This document shows positions 1 through 6,352 of a stretch of 25,006 nt of DNA, one piece after another (position 1 is the stretch's first letter; the number at the start of each line of letters is the position of its first letter). The DNA lies in contig FR899877.1 of assembly GCA_000437595.1 (NCBI GenBank), forward strand, positions 1-25,006, given 5' to 3'. The position numbers and the translations under genes were made by a program. Under the pieces are notes generated by a model. The model was not told the origin of the DNA. It worked only from the letters and a program-made list of their open reading frames with translations, and searched no databases. The DNA is from Faecalibacterium sp. CAG:74. GTDB lineage: Bacteria; Bacillota; Clostridia; Christensenellales; Aristaeellaceae.

Positions 1-16
1 TTTGGGGCTTGACTTT

Positions 17-619
17 TTATTTGCAGGCTTTCAAAAGAATGGATTCAAGTTTTTTGCGCCCGCGGCTCAGGCGGGAGGAAATCGTGCCTTCCGGCAGCTC
101 CAACATTTGGGCAATCTCGGCAATGTTCATGCCCTGATAATAATGCAGGAGGATAACTTCCTTGAAGGTTGCGGGAAGCTGGTTGATGGCGGCCATCATC
201 GCCTGCTGGTCGTCGCGGCGGGAAAACTCATCCGGCGCAGGAATCAGCTCGAACGTCGGCCCGCCCAGAATGACGCGCTTGAGCCACGCGCCGCGCCATA
301 AATCGCGGCAGCGGTTCAGCGCTCCCTTCAGCAGCCACGATTTTTCACGCCCCGGCTGCAGCAACGGATGCGTCGTCATCAGCCGCACGAACACGTCCTG
401 ACAGACATCCTCCGCTTTTTCGCGGTCGGAAAGGTAGAAATAGCAGACGCGGAGCACATCGGTGGCGTACTGATCATAGAGCCGGGCAAAGTACACGGGG
501 TCATCCCGCACATCTGGTACCGGTTGATAAGAATCATCCAGCCCCTTTGCGGCGGCGGGTGAATCAAGGGCCTGCTGCACGGCAGATTCCTCCTTGTGCT
601 TTGAGGTGGGTTCACTCAT
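17..619 (-). CDS. ECF-type RNA polymerase sigma factor (sigma-70 family)
   Basis: This 200-residue protein would direct RNA polymerase to a specific set of promoters. A sigma region 2 lies at about residues 43-90 (LYDQYATDVLRVCYFYLSD followed by the acidic AEDVCQDVF helix). Region 4 lies at about 137-195, with a helix-turn-helix around 165-188 (MNIAEIAQMLELPEGTISSR) that would read the -35 box. The first 40 residues are hydrophilic, low in complexity and extra to a minimal ECF factor. The start is supported by AAGGGAGG at 633-640 and an extended -10 promoter farther upstream. The stop is at 17-19, so the gene is complete. ECF factors are often followed by a membrane anti-sigma gene; here that position falls outside the window, so the trigger cannot be told. 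The regulon is unknown. The family call is secure and the subgroup was not assigned. Confidence 0.9.
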   Translation of the reverse strand: MSEPTSKHKEESAVQQALDSPAAAKGLDDSYQPVPDVRDDPVYFARLYDQYATDVLRVCYFYLSDREKAEDVCQDVFVRLMTTHPLLQPGREKSWLLKGALNRCRDLWRGAWLKRVILGGPTFELIPAPDEFSRRDDQQAMMAAINQLPATFKEVILLHYYQGMNIAEIAQMLELPEGTISSRLSRGRKKLESILLKACK

Positions 620-682
620 CTAACGATTGACGCCTCCCTTCCATTCCCGGAATTTCAATTTTTTTTGCGGATTTCAGGAAGA

Positions 683-711
683 ATTATACCACGCATCACA
701 GAAAACTGCAA
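683..711 (-). promoter_or_regulatory. Sigma-A-type promoter for the ECF sigma gene
   Basis: On the minus strand a perfect TATAAT (683-688) is preceded by TGG, giving an extended -10. A weak -35, TTGCAG (706-711), sits 17 bases away. The start codon is about 60 bases downstream. This is a match to consensus by eye; no start site was mapped. Confidence 0.65.
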
Positions 712-731
712 GCACAGGCAGAATGTCCCTC

Positions 732-760
732 TTGTCAGCGGAAAAGAAATGTGTTATGAT
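732..760 (+). promoter_or_regulatory. Sigma-A-type promoter for the ferredoxin gene
   Basis: TTGTCA (732-737), a 17-base spacer and TATGAT (755-760) preceded by TGT make a near-consensus promoter with an extended -10. Transcription would begin near 767, leaving an untranslated leader of about 190 bases before the ATG at 960. That leader holds the inverted repeat at 819-885. The promoter is back to back with the one for the sigma gene. Confidence 0.7.
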
Positions 761-818
761 AGCCGTTGCCCATACTATTTCCTGCATTCACCTGCACCAG
801 CTGCTCGTGCCTTTTCCC

Positions 819-885
819 TTCTGGCGTTCGGTTGTTCCACTTAGCGTAGCGCTGCTACGCTGCGTTTCACTCCCGTTAGCCAGAA
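819..885. repeat. Composite inverted repeat in the ferredoxin leader
   Basis: An outer 7-base pair arm (ttctggc at 819-825, gccagaa at 879-885) encloses a perfect 8-base hairpin (agcgtagc at 843-850, gctacgct at 854-861) with a 3-base loop. No run of T follows, so it does not look like a terminator. It could be an RNA structure in the leader, a protein site, or a small dispersed REP-like repeat. Which of these applies cannot be decided from one copy. Confidence 0.55.
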
Positions 886-959
886 TGAAAAATTCACTTC
901 GCATCTTGGCGCATTCTCATTTGGAAATAGTATAAGGGCAAAAGGAGTCGAAAACATTC

Positions 960-1649
960 ATGATTCGCACGGTCATTCACATTAACGAAGAACTCTGTTC
1001 CGGCTGCGGACTCTGCGCCTCGGCGTGCAAGGAAGGCGCGATTGCCATGGTGAACGGCAAGGCAAGGCTGATTCGCGACGACTACTGCGACGGGCTGGGC
1101 AACTGTCTGCCCGCGTGTCCCGTAGGCGCCATCAGCTTTGTGCAGCGCGAAGCCGCCGCGTTCGACGAGGAAGCGGTCAAGGAACATCTGGCGCGCAAGC
1201 AGCAGGTGAGCGGCTGCCCCGGCATGAAGGTGCGCACGATGAAGCGCGCCGCCGCGAATGAATCCGCTGAAAACGCGGACAATGGGAGCCGCCTCCGCCA
1301 GTGGCCGGTGCAGATTCGCCTCGCGCCGCTGACTGCTGCTTTTTATCAGGGCGCGGATCTGCTGATTGCGGCGGACTGCACCGCGTATGCCTACGGGCGC
1401 TTCCATCAGGACTTCATCCGCGACCGAATCGTCCTCATCGGCTGCCCGAAGCTCGACGATACGGATTATTCCCTGAAACTCACCGACATTCTCGCGAAAA
1501 ACGAAATTCGTTCCGTGACCGTTGTGCGCATGGAAGTGCCCTGCTGCGGCGGTATTTCCTACGCGGCGGAGAAGGCCGTTGCCCGCTGCGGCAAAAAACT
1601 GCCGATGCAAATCATCACCATCGGCACGGACGGGGAGATTTGCAGATAA
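960..1649 (+). CDS. Ferredoxin-like 4Fe-4S protein with extra cysteine domain
   Basis: This 229-residue protein is probably a soluble electron carrier or iron-sulfur sensor. The N-terminal 60 residues are a bacterial 2[4Fe-4S] ferredoxin fold. The first motif is C13, C16, C19, C23. The second is C43, C49, C53 followed by Pro, where the usual middle cysteine is replaced (CDGLGNC), so the second cluster has only three obvious cysteines in its motif. A linker rich in Ala and charged residues leads to a C-terminal domain of about 110 residues with further cysteines: C86 (SGCPG), C140, C162 (GCPK) and the pair C195-C196 (VPCCGG). The start is set by AAAGGAG at 941-947. Similar proteins are annotated in anaerobes only as 4Fe-4S binding proteins. 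The partner and reaction are unknown. It sits alone between its own promoter and the tig promoter. Confidence 0.85.
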   Translation: MIRTVIHINEELCSGCGLCASACKEGAIAMVNGKARLIRDDYCDGLGNCLPACPVGAISFVQREAAAFDEEAVKEHLARKQQVSGCPGMKVRTMKRAAANESAENADNGSRLRQWPVQIRLAPLTAAFYQGADLLIAADCTAYAYGRFHQDFIRDRIVLIGCPKLDDTDYSLKLTDILAKNEIRSVTVVRMEVPCCGGISYAAEKAVARCGKKLPMQIITIGTDGEICR

Positions 1650-1695
1650 ATCCCATCAAAGTGGTTAATTTATTGAGAAAATGCGCACGGATGTC

Positions 1696-1724
1696 TTGAA
1701 AAGCCCCGGCAAATGTGGTAAAAT
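1696..1724 (+). promoter_or_regulatory. Sigma-A-type promoter for tig
   Basis: TTGAAA (1696-1701), a 17-base spacer and TAAAAT (1719-1724) preceded by TGG form a good extended -10 promoter. It lies just after the ferredoxin stop and gives a leader of about 70 bases before the tig start at 1803. Confidence 0.7.
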
Positions 1725-1758
1725 ACACCCTGTGCGTATAGATTCAAGAACGCATGAC

Positions 1759-1774
1759 CGGGTCAGCTGACCCG
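1759..1774. repeat. Perfect 16-base palindrome in the tig leader
   Basis: The sequence cgggtcagctgacccg is its own reverse complement. It lies between the tig promoter and the ribosome site (1785-1792), about 35 bases after the -10 box. A dyad this exact suits a dimeric repressor, or a short mRNA hairpin near the ribosome site. No T run follows, so it is not a terminator. No known regulator site was recognised. Confidence 0.6.
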
Positions 1775-1802
1775 ACGAGAGCGCAGGAGGGAACAAATTC
1801 CG

Positions 1803-3143
1803 ATGAGCACCAATTTTGAAAAGATTTCCAGCAACAAGGTGAAGCTGACCTTTGTTGTCCCCGCTGAAGATTTCGACAAGGCCCTGAATCAGGCTTATCT
1901 CAAGGATCGCAGCAAAATTAACGTCCCCGGCTTCCGCAAGGGCAAGGCGCCCCGCGCGGTCATCGAGCGTATGTATGGCGAAGGCGTGTTCTATGATGAC
2001 GCGCTGGACGCGATTTTCCCGGCGCTGTATGCCGAAGCCATCAAGGAACACAACATCGACGTTGTGGATCGTCCGCAGGTGGATGTGCAGGAAATCGGCG
2101 CGGGCAAAGAACTGAAGTTCACCGCGGAAGTTTTCGTGCGTCCGGACGTGACGCTGGGCGAATACAAGAACCTGACGGTTGAAGTGGAGCCGAAGGAAGT
2201 CGTCACCGAGGACGAAATTCAGGCGCGCATCAGCCAGGATCAGCAGAAGGGCGCGCGTACCATCGACGTGACCGACCGCGGCGTGGATTACACCGACACC
2301 GTGAACCTCGACTACGCGGGCAGTGTGGACGGCGTTCCGTTCGAGGGCGGCACGGCGCAGGATCAGACCCTGAAAATCGGCAGCGGCGCGTTCATCCCGG
2401 GCTTTGAAGAGCAGATGGTCGGCATGACCGTCGGCGAAGAGAAGGACCTGAACGTCACCTTCCCCGAAAAGTATCATGCGGAGAACCTTGCGGGCAAGAA
2501 CGCCGTGTTCCATGTCAAGGTGAACAGCATCACCAAGACCGAACTGCCGGAGCTGGATGACGACTTCGCGCAGGATAACGGCTTCGACACCTTCGACGCT
2601 TACAAGGCGGATGTCGCCAAGAAGCTGCAGGAGATTGCCGACACCAACTACGATGTCGAAATCGAGAATGCGCTGATTGAAAAGGCGGTTGCCAATGCCC
2701 AGATGGACATTCCGGCGGCGATGATTGACGATCAGCTGAACTACGTCATGCGTGATGTGGAATACTCCATGATGCGTCAGGGCCTCCGCATGGAAGACTA
2801 CCTGAAGTACACGGGTCAGACCCGCGAGCAGATGGCGCAGCAGTACCGCGGCGAAGCGGAAAACCGCGTGAAGATTCAGCTGGTGCTGGAAGCCATCCGC
2901 AAGGCGGAGAACATCGAGCCCACCGCCGAGGACATCGACGAGCAGAGCGCGAAGCAGGCCAAGCGCGCTGGTCAGGAAGTGGAAGCCTTCAAGGCGAACC
3001 TGACCGACGAGCACAAGGCGTACCTGTCCGATCTGGCTGCCATTCAGAAGGTGTGCGACCTGATGAAGGCTGGCGCGACCGTCGTGGACAAGAAGCCGGA
3101 AGAAGCGGCGGAGACTGCGGAAGAAACCAAGACCGAGGAGTAA
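1803..3143 (+). CDS. tig: Trigger factor, ribosome-bound chaperone and prolyl isomerase
   Basis: This is the first chaperone met by nascent chains at the ribosome exit tunnel. The length, 446 residues, is normal. The N-terminal ribosome-binding domain (1-about 115) carries the signature loop GFRKGKAP at 43-50. An FKBP-type peptidyl-prolyl isomerase domain spans about 160-243 (GVDYTDTVNLDYAG through LAGKNAVFHVKVNSI). The helical substrate-binding arms occupy about 250-425. An acidic tail rich in Glu, Ala and Thr ends the protein. The start follows AGGAGGG at 1786-1792. It has its own promoter, and a hairpin follows the stop. clpP and clpX come next, the usual order in many bacteria, linking folding with degradation of clients that fail to fold. 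Confidence 0.97.
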   Translation: MSTNFEKISSNKVKLTFVVPAEDFDKALNQAYLKDRSKINVPGFRKGKAPRAVIERMYGEGVFYDDALDAIFPALYAEAIKEHNIDVVDRPQVDVQEIGAGKELKFTAEVFVRPDVTLGEYKNLTVEVEPKEVVTEDEIQARISQDQQKGARTIDVTDRGVDYTDTVNLDYAGSVDGVPFEGGTAQDQTLKIGSGAFIPGFEEQMVGMTVGEEKDLNVTFPEKYHAENLAGKNAVFHVKVNSITKTELPELDDDFAQDNGFDTFDAYKADVAKKLQEIADTNYDVEIENALIEKAVANAQMDIPAAMIDDQLNYVMRDVEYSMMRQGLRMEDYLKYTGQTREQMAQQYRGEAENRVKIQLVLEAIRKAENIEPTAEDIDEQSAKQAKRAGQEVEAFKANLTDEHKAYLSDLAAIQKVCDLMKAGATVVDKKPEEAAETAEETKTEE

Positions 3144-3165
3144 TCCCCTAATTTTACGCTGATGA

Positions 3166-3210
3166 ACGCGGGAGACAGGTCACGCCAGTCGCGACCGCTC
3201 CCGCGTCTTT
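3166..3210 (+). terminator. Hairpin after tig, probable weak terminator
   Basis: A 9-base stem (acgcgggag at 3166-3174, ctcccgcgt at 3198-3206) has an inner four-pair stem in its loop (ggtc/gacc) and is followed by cttt only. The T run is short, so termination may be partial and let some transcripts continue into clpP. No convincing separate clpP promoter was found between 3210 and 3342. Confidence 0.5.
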
Positions 3211-3359
3211 CAGAATATACAGAAAACGGGGCAGGAGCCAAAAATGCGCCGCACGCATAGGTGCGCCCCAAACGGCGTACACTGAGCGGGAAAAATGCGC
3301 GGGAAAGCCCCTGCTATCCGTGCTGCAAGGACAAATATGCAGCGAGGAGGGATAACGCA

Positions 3360-3953
3360 ATGAATCTGATCCCCTATGTGGTCGAACAGACCAACCGCGG
3401 CGAGCGGTCGTATGACATTTATTCCCGCCTGCTCAAGGATCGCATTATCTTCTTGGGCGGCGAAATCAACGACGACGTGGCGAACACCGTCGTGGCGCAG
3501 ATGCTCTTTTTGGAAATGGAAGACCCGGATGCCGATATCTGCCTGTATATCAACAGCCCCGGCGGTTCGGTGACGGCTGGTATGGCAATTTATGATACCA
3601 TGCAGTACATCAAGCCGCAGGTACGCACGGTGTGCATCGGCATGGCGGCGTCGATGGGCGCGTTCCTGCTCATGGCGGGTCAGAAGGGCAAGCGCTGCGC
3701 CCTGCCGAACAGCGAAGTTATGATTCATCAACCGCTGGGCGGTGCGCAGGGTCAGGCGACGGACGTGCAGATTCAGGCGGAATGGCTGCTGAAAACGAAG
3801 GAAAAGATGATCCGCATGAAGGCTGATATGACGGGGCAGGATATTGAGCGCATCCGCCGCGACGTGGAACGCGACCACTTCATGTCTGCGCAGGAAGCCC
3901 TCGAATACGGGATCATTGATGAAATCTTCGATCCCCGCAAGAAGACAAATTGA
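3360..3953 (+). CDS. clpP: ATP-dependent Clp protease proteolytic subunit
   Basis: This is the serine protease subunit that forms the double heptamer chamber fed by ClpX. From the ATG at 3360 the protein has 197 residues, as expected for mature-type ClpP. The catalytic triad is visible: Ser98 in GMAASMGAF, His123 in MIHQP, and Asp172 in the VERDHFM segment. The oxyanion-hole region SPGGSV is at 66-71. The start is chosen because GGAGGGATAACGCA places a strong ribosome site at 3345-3352 directly before it, and because MNLIPYVVEQ is the usual N-terminus. The frame stays open upstream to 3261, but that part lacks family similarity. The gene ends 18 bases before clpX, so the two are very probably co-transcribed. 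Confidence 0.97.
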   Translation: MNLIPYVVEQTNRGERSYDIYSRLLKDRIIFLGGEINDDVANTVVAQMLFLEMEDPDADICLYINSPGGSVTAGMAIYDTMQYIKPQVRTVCIGMAASMGAFLLMAGQKGKRCALPNSEVMIHQPLGGAQGQATDVQIQAEWLLKTKEKMIRMKADMTGQDIERIRRDVERDHFMSAQEALEYGIIDEIFDPRKKTN

Positions 3954-3971
3954 CAGCTTGAGAGGTAGAAG

Positions 3972-5303
3972 ATGGCAAAAGACGATATGACCCGTACGCC
4001 GCTGAAACGGTGCAGCTTCTGTGGCAAGACGGAACGCCAGGTCATGCGGATGGTGGCAGGCGCGAACAACGTTTGCATCTGCAACGAGTGCATCATGCTC
4101 TGTCAGGAGATTATCTCCGACGCAATGCCGATGATGCACTCCGGGCATCCGCAGCAGGAGCAGAAGTTCGACCACCTGCCGTCCCCCGCAGAAATGAAGC
4201 AGGTACTGGATGATTATGTCATCGGGCAGGAACATGCCAAGCGTGCCCTGTGCGTGGCGGTGTACAACCATTACAAGCGCATCGGCCAGCGCCCCGGCAA
4301 GGATGATGTTGAACTGCAGAAGTCGAACATCCTTATGGTGGGGCCGACGGGATGCGGCAAGACGTTTCTGGCGCAGACACTCGCGCGTATCCTGAATGTG
4401 CCGTTCGCGATTGCTGATGCAACGAGCCTGACTGAAGCCGGCTACGTCGGCGAAGACGTGGAGAATATCTTGCTTCGCCTGATTCAGGCGGCGGATTACG
4501 ACATTGATGCGGCACAGCGCGGCATCATCTACATCGACGAAATCGACAAAATCGCCCGCAAGAGCGAAAATCCGTCGATTACGCGCGATGTCAGCGGCGA
4601 GGGCGTGCAGCAGGCGCTGCTGAAAATCCTCGAAGGCACACTTGCCTCCGTTCCGCCGCAGGGTGGCCGCAAGCATCCCCAGCAGGAAATGATTCAGATT
4701 GACACGACAAACATCCTCTTTATCTGCGGCGGCGCGTTCGATGGCATTGTGCCGATTATCGAGAGCCGCACGGGCAAGAAGAACCTCGGCTTCGGCGCGG
4801 AGCTGACCAGCAAGACGCCGGAGGGAAGCACGGATGCGCTGAAAAAGCTGCGCCCGGAGGATTTGACGAAGTTCGGTCTGATTCCGGAATTTGTCGGTCG
4901 TCTGCCGATTACGGTGACGCTTGACGCGCTGGATGAGGACGCGCTGGTGCGAATTCTGACCGAGCCGAAAAACGCGCTGTGCAAGCAGTACCAGAAGCTG
5001 CTGGGACTCGACGGTGTGGAGCTGACGTTCGATGACGACGCAGTGCGGGCGATTGCACACATGGCAATTGAGCGCAAGTGCGGCGCACGCGGTCTGCGCG
5101 CGATTATCGAGGATGTCATGCTGGACACGATGTTCGATTTGCCAGGCCGCCGGGAAATCTGCGGCTGCGAAATCACGGCGGATTCCGTGAACGGCAAGTG
5201 CGAGCCGAAACTTATTGAGGGAAAGCGGCACAAGCTGGGCGGTCGGACGGCGAAGCGCAAGATGGAAGAAAACACGCTGGTGGAACAGCCTGACGTGTGC
5301 TAA
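3972..5303 (+). CDS. clpX: ATP-dependent Clp protease, ATPase subunit ClpX
   Basis: This hexameric AAA+ unfoldase recognises tagged or specific proteins and threads them into ClpP. It has 443 residues. The N-terminal C4 zinc domain uses C14, C17, C37 and C40; the spacing between the second and third ligand is 19 residues, one more than in E. coli ClpX, and an additional C35 is present. Walker A is GPTGCGKT at 124-131 and Walker B is IIYIDE at 185-190. The pore loop is GYVG at 157-160 and the RKH loop is near 231-236. The ClpP-docking loop reads LGF in place of IGF. A sensor-2 GARGLR motif lies near the C-terminus. The ribosome site is modest (GAGAGG). A bidirectional terminator follows. Confidence 0.97.
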   Translation: MAKDDMTRTPLKRCSFCGKTERQVMRMVAGANNVCICNECIMLCQEIISDAMPMMHSGHPQQEQKFDHLPSPAEMKQVLDDYVIGQEHAKRALCVAVYNHYKRIGQRPGKDDVELQKSNILMVGPTGCGKTFLAQTLARILNVPFAIADATSLTEAGYVGEDVENILLRLIQAADYDIDAAQRGIIYIDEIDKIARKSENPSITRDVSGEGVQQALLKILEGTLASVPPQGGRKHPQQEMIQIDTTNILFICGGAFDGIVPIIESRTGKKNLGFGAELTSKTPEGSTDALKKLRPEDLTKFGLIPEFVGRLPITVTLDALDEDALVRILTEPKNALCKQYQKLLGLDGVELTFDDDAVRAIAHMAIERKCGARGLRAIIEDVMLDTMFDLPGRREICGCEITADSVNGKCEPKLIEGKRHKLGGRTAKRKMEENTLVEQPDVC

Positions 5304-5321
5304 TCGAATATTGAACCAATC

Positions 5322-5362
5322 AAAAAGGGCGAATCTGCGGGAAATGCAGGTTCGCCTCTTTT
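5322..5362. terminator. Bidirectional terminator between clpX and pflA
   Basis: An 11-base stem with one G-T pair (ggcgaatctgc at 5328-5338, gcaggttcgcc at 5346-5356) carries a 7-base loop. On the plus strand it is followed by tctttt, and on the minus strand by ttttt (the A run at 5322-5326). It can end both converging transcripts, clpX and pflA. Confidence 0.85.
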
Positions 5363-5371
5363 CGTATGCAA

Positions 5372-6181
5372 TTACTTGTGATACGCCGTCACGTTCAGAA
5401 TGTCCTCGGCGCGTTTGACCTGCTCATCGGTTGGCGTCGGAACGCCTTCCAGCGGGTAGGGGATGCCGAGCTTCTGCCACTTCGACACACCCAGCGTGTG
5501 GTACGGCAGAATTTCCACACGGCTGACCGTCTTGAGGCTTGCGATAAAGTCGCTCATCTTGCGCAGATCGTTCTCGTCGTCGGTCACACCCGGCACGAGA
5601 ACGTGGCGAATCCACATTTCCTTGCCGTTGTCGGACAGATAGCGCGCCATGTCGAGGATGTTCGCGTTGTCCTTGCCGGTCAGATCCACATGCAGCTTGC
5701 TGTCGAACTGCTTCAGGTCGAGCATGAACAGGTCGGTCAGGCTCATCAGCTCATTGAAGCGGTCGAGCCACTCCGGGTCGCGGCGGAAGGGCTGACCTGC
5801 CGTGTCCACGCAGGTGTGCACGCCCTCTTTCTTCATCAGCCGGAAGAACTCGGTCACGAAGTCCAGCTGCACCAGCGGGTTACCCCCCGAGACGGGGATG
5901 CCGCCCAGCTGCACCAGCGGTTCACCGCCGGAAACGGTGATGCCGCCGTTGTTCTTCCAGTAAGGCTTATAGCGAATCGCCTTGTCGAACAGCTCGCGTG
6001 CGGTCATTTCCTTCGTTTGGCTGATGGACGACGGGCACCATGTATCGGGGTTATGGCAGAATTTGCAGCGCAGCGCACAGCCGTAGAGGAAAACGGCGCA
6101 GCGAACGCCGGGACCATCCACCAGCGCGAAAGATTCAAACGAATGAATGCGTCCCTTCATATCGGGATTCGGATTGCTCAT
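5372..6181 (-). CDS. pflA: Pyruvate formate-lyase activating enzyme (radical SAM), with internal duplication
   Basis: PflA uses a [4Fe-4S] cluster and S-adenosylmethionine to place the glycyl radical on PflB. The radical SAM motif CxxxCxxC is C35, C39, C42. The N-terminal IHSFESFALVDGPGVRCAVF segment is typical. The protein has 269 residues, longer than the roughly 246 of E. coli. Part of the excess is a tandem copy: GGITVSGGEPLVQL at 79-92 is followed at once by GGIPVSGGNPLVQL at 93-106. The first copy keeps the family SGGEP motif that contacts the SAM methionine; the second has Asn for Glu. Later segments (VDTAGQP, MLDLKQFD, RHVLVPGVTDDE) are normal. The start has AAGGAG upstream (6191-6196); Met8 lacks a ribosome site. 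The gene is downstream of pflB but has its own promoter. Confidence 0.94.
   Translation of the reverse strand: MSNPNPDMKGRIHSFESFALVDGPGVRCAVFLYGCALRCKFCHNPDTWCPSSISQTKEMTARELFDKAIRYKPYWKNNGGITVSGGEPLVQLGGIPVSGGNPLVQLDFVTEFFRLMKKEGVHTCVDTAGQPFRRDPEWLDRFNELMSLTDLFMLDLKQFDSKLHVDLTGKDNANILDMARYLSDNGKEMWIRHVLVPGVTDDENDLRKMSDFIASLKTVSRVEILPYHTLGVSKWQKLGIPYPLEGVPTPTDEQVKRAEDILNVTAYHK
5864..5947 (-). repeat. Tandem 42-base duplication inside pflA
   Basis: Two adjoining 42-base units, 5864-5905 and 5906-5947, are identical at 36 of 42 positions. The unit length is a multiple of three, so the frame is kept. Of the six differences, three are silent and three change two residues (Thr to Pro, Glu to Asn). 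The spread of differences shows the duplication was not created recently, or that it was assembled from divergent sequences. Confidence 0.9.
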
Positions 6182-6229
6182 GTTTCTAAACTCCTTGCGA
6201 GGGATTCAGGCGGTTAACCCGCCACCTCT

Positions 6230-6257
6230 ATTATACCCGAAAAAGCGCGCCTGTAAA
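6230..6257 (-). promoter_or_regulatory. Sigma-A-type promoter for pflA
   Basis: On the minus strand TTTACA (6252-6257), a 16-base spacer and TATAAT (6230-6235) form a near-consensus promoter about 50 bases before the pflA start. A small dyad (ggcgg/ccgcc with a 5-base loop, about 6208-6222) lies just after the predicted start site. The promoter would let pflA be expressed apart from pflB. Confidence 0.65.
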
Positions 6258-6300
6258 CAGGAAAAGCCGCTTTTGCGGGAAAATTCGTGCATCTGGACAG

Positions 6301-6333
6301 AAAAAACCCGGCGGAAGTTGCCGTCCGCCGGGT
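6301..6333 (-). terminator. Rho-independent terminator of pflB
   Basis: On the minus strand a perfect 9-base GC-rich stem (6325-6333 pairing with 6306-6314, loop of 10) is followed by a run of six T. It lies about 20 bases after the pflB stop, separating pflB from pflA transcription. Confidence 0.9.
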
Positions 6334-6352
6334 GAAGGTTTCCAACAGGGGA

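Noticed and set aside
627..935. Possible 102-residue gene between the sigma factor and the ferredoxin gene
   Set aside because: It overlaps both divergent promoters and the inverted repeat, has no ribosome site, and its translation looks random.
3261..3359. Longer ClpP starting at 3261
   Set aside because: The added residues are not ClpP-like, and a strong ribosome site stands directly before the ATG at 3360.
3210..5231. Open frame of about 670 codons on the minus strand across clpP and clpX
   Set aside because: It is antisense to two certain genes. The translation is rich in His, Arg and Ala without domains, which is what the codon bias of a GC-rich gene gives on the opposite strand.
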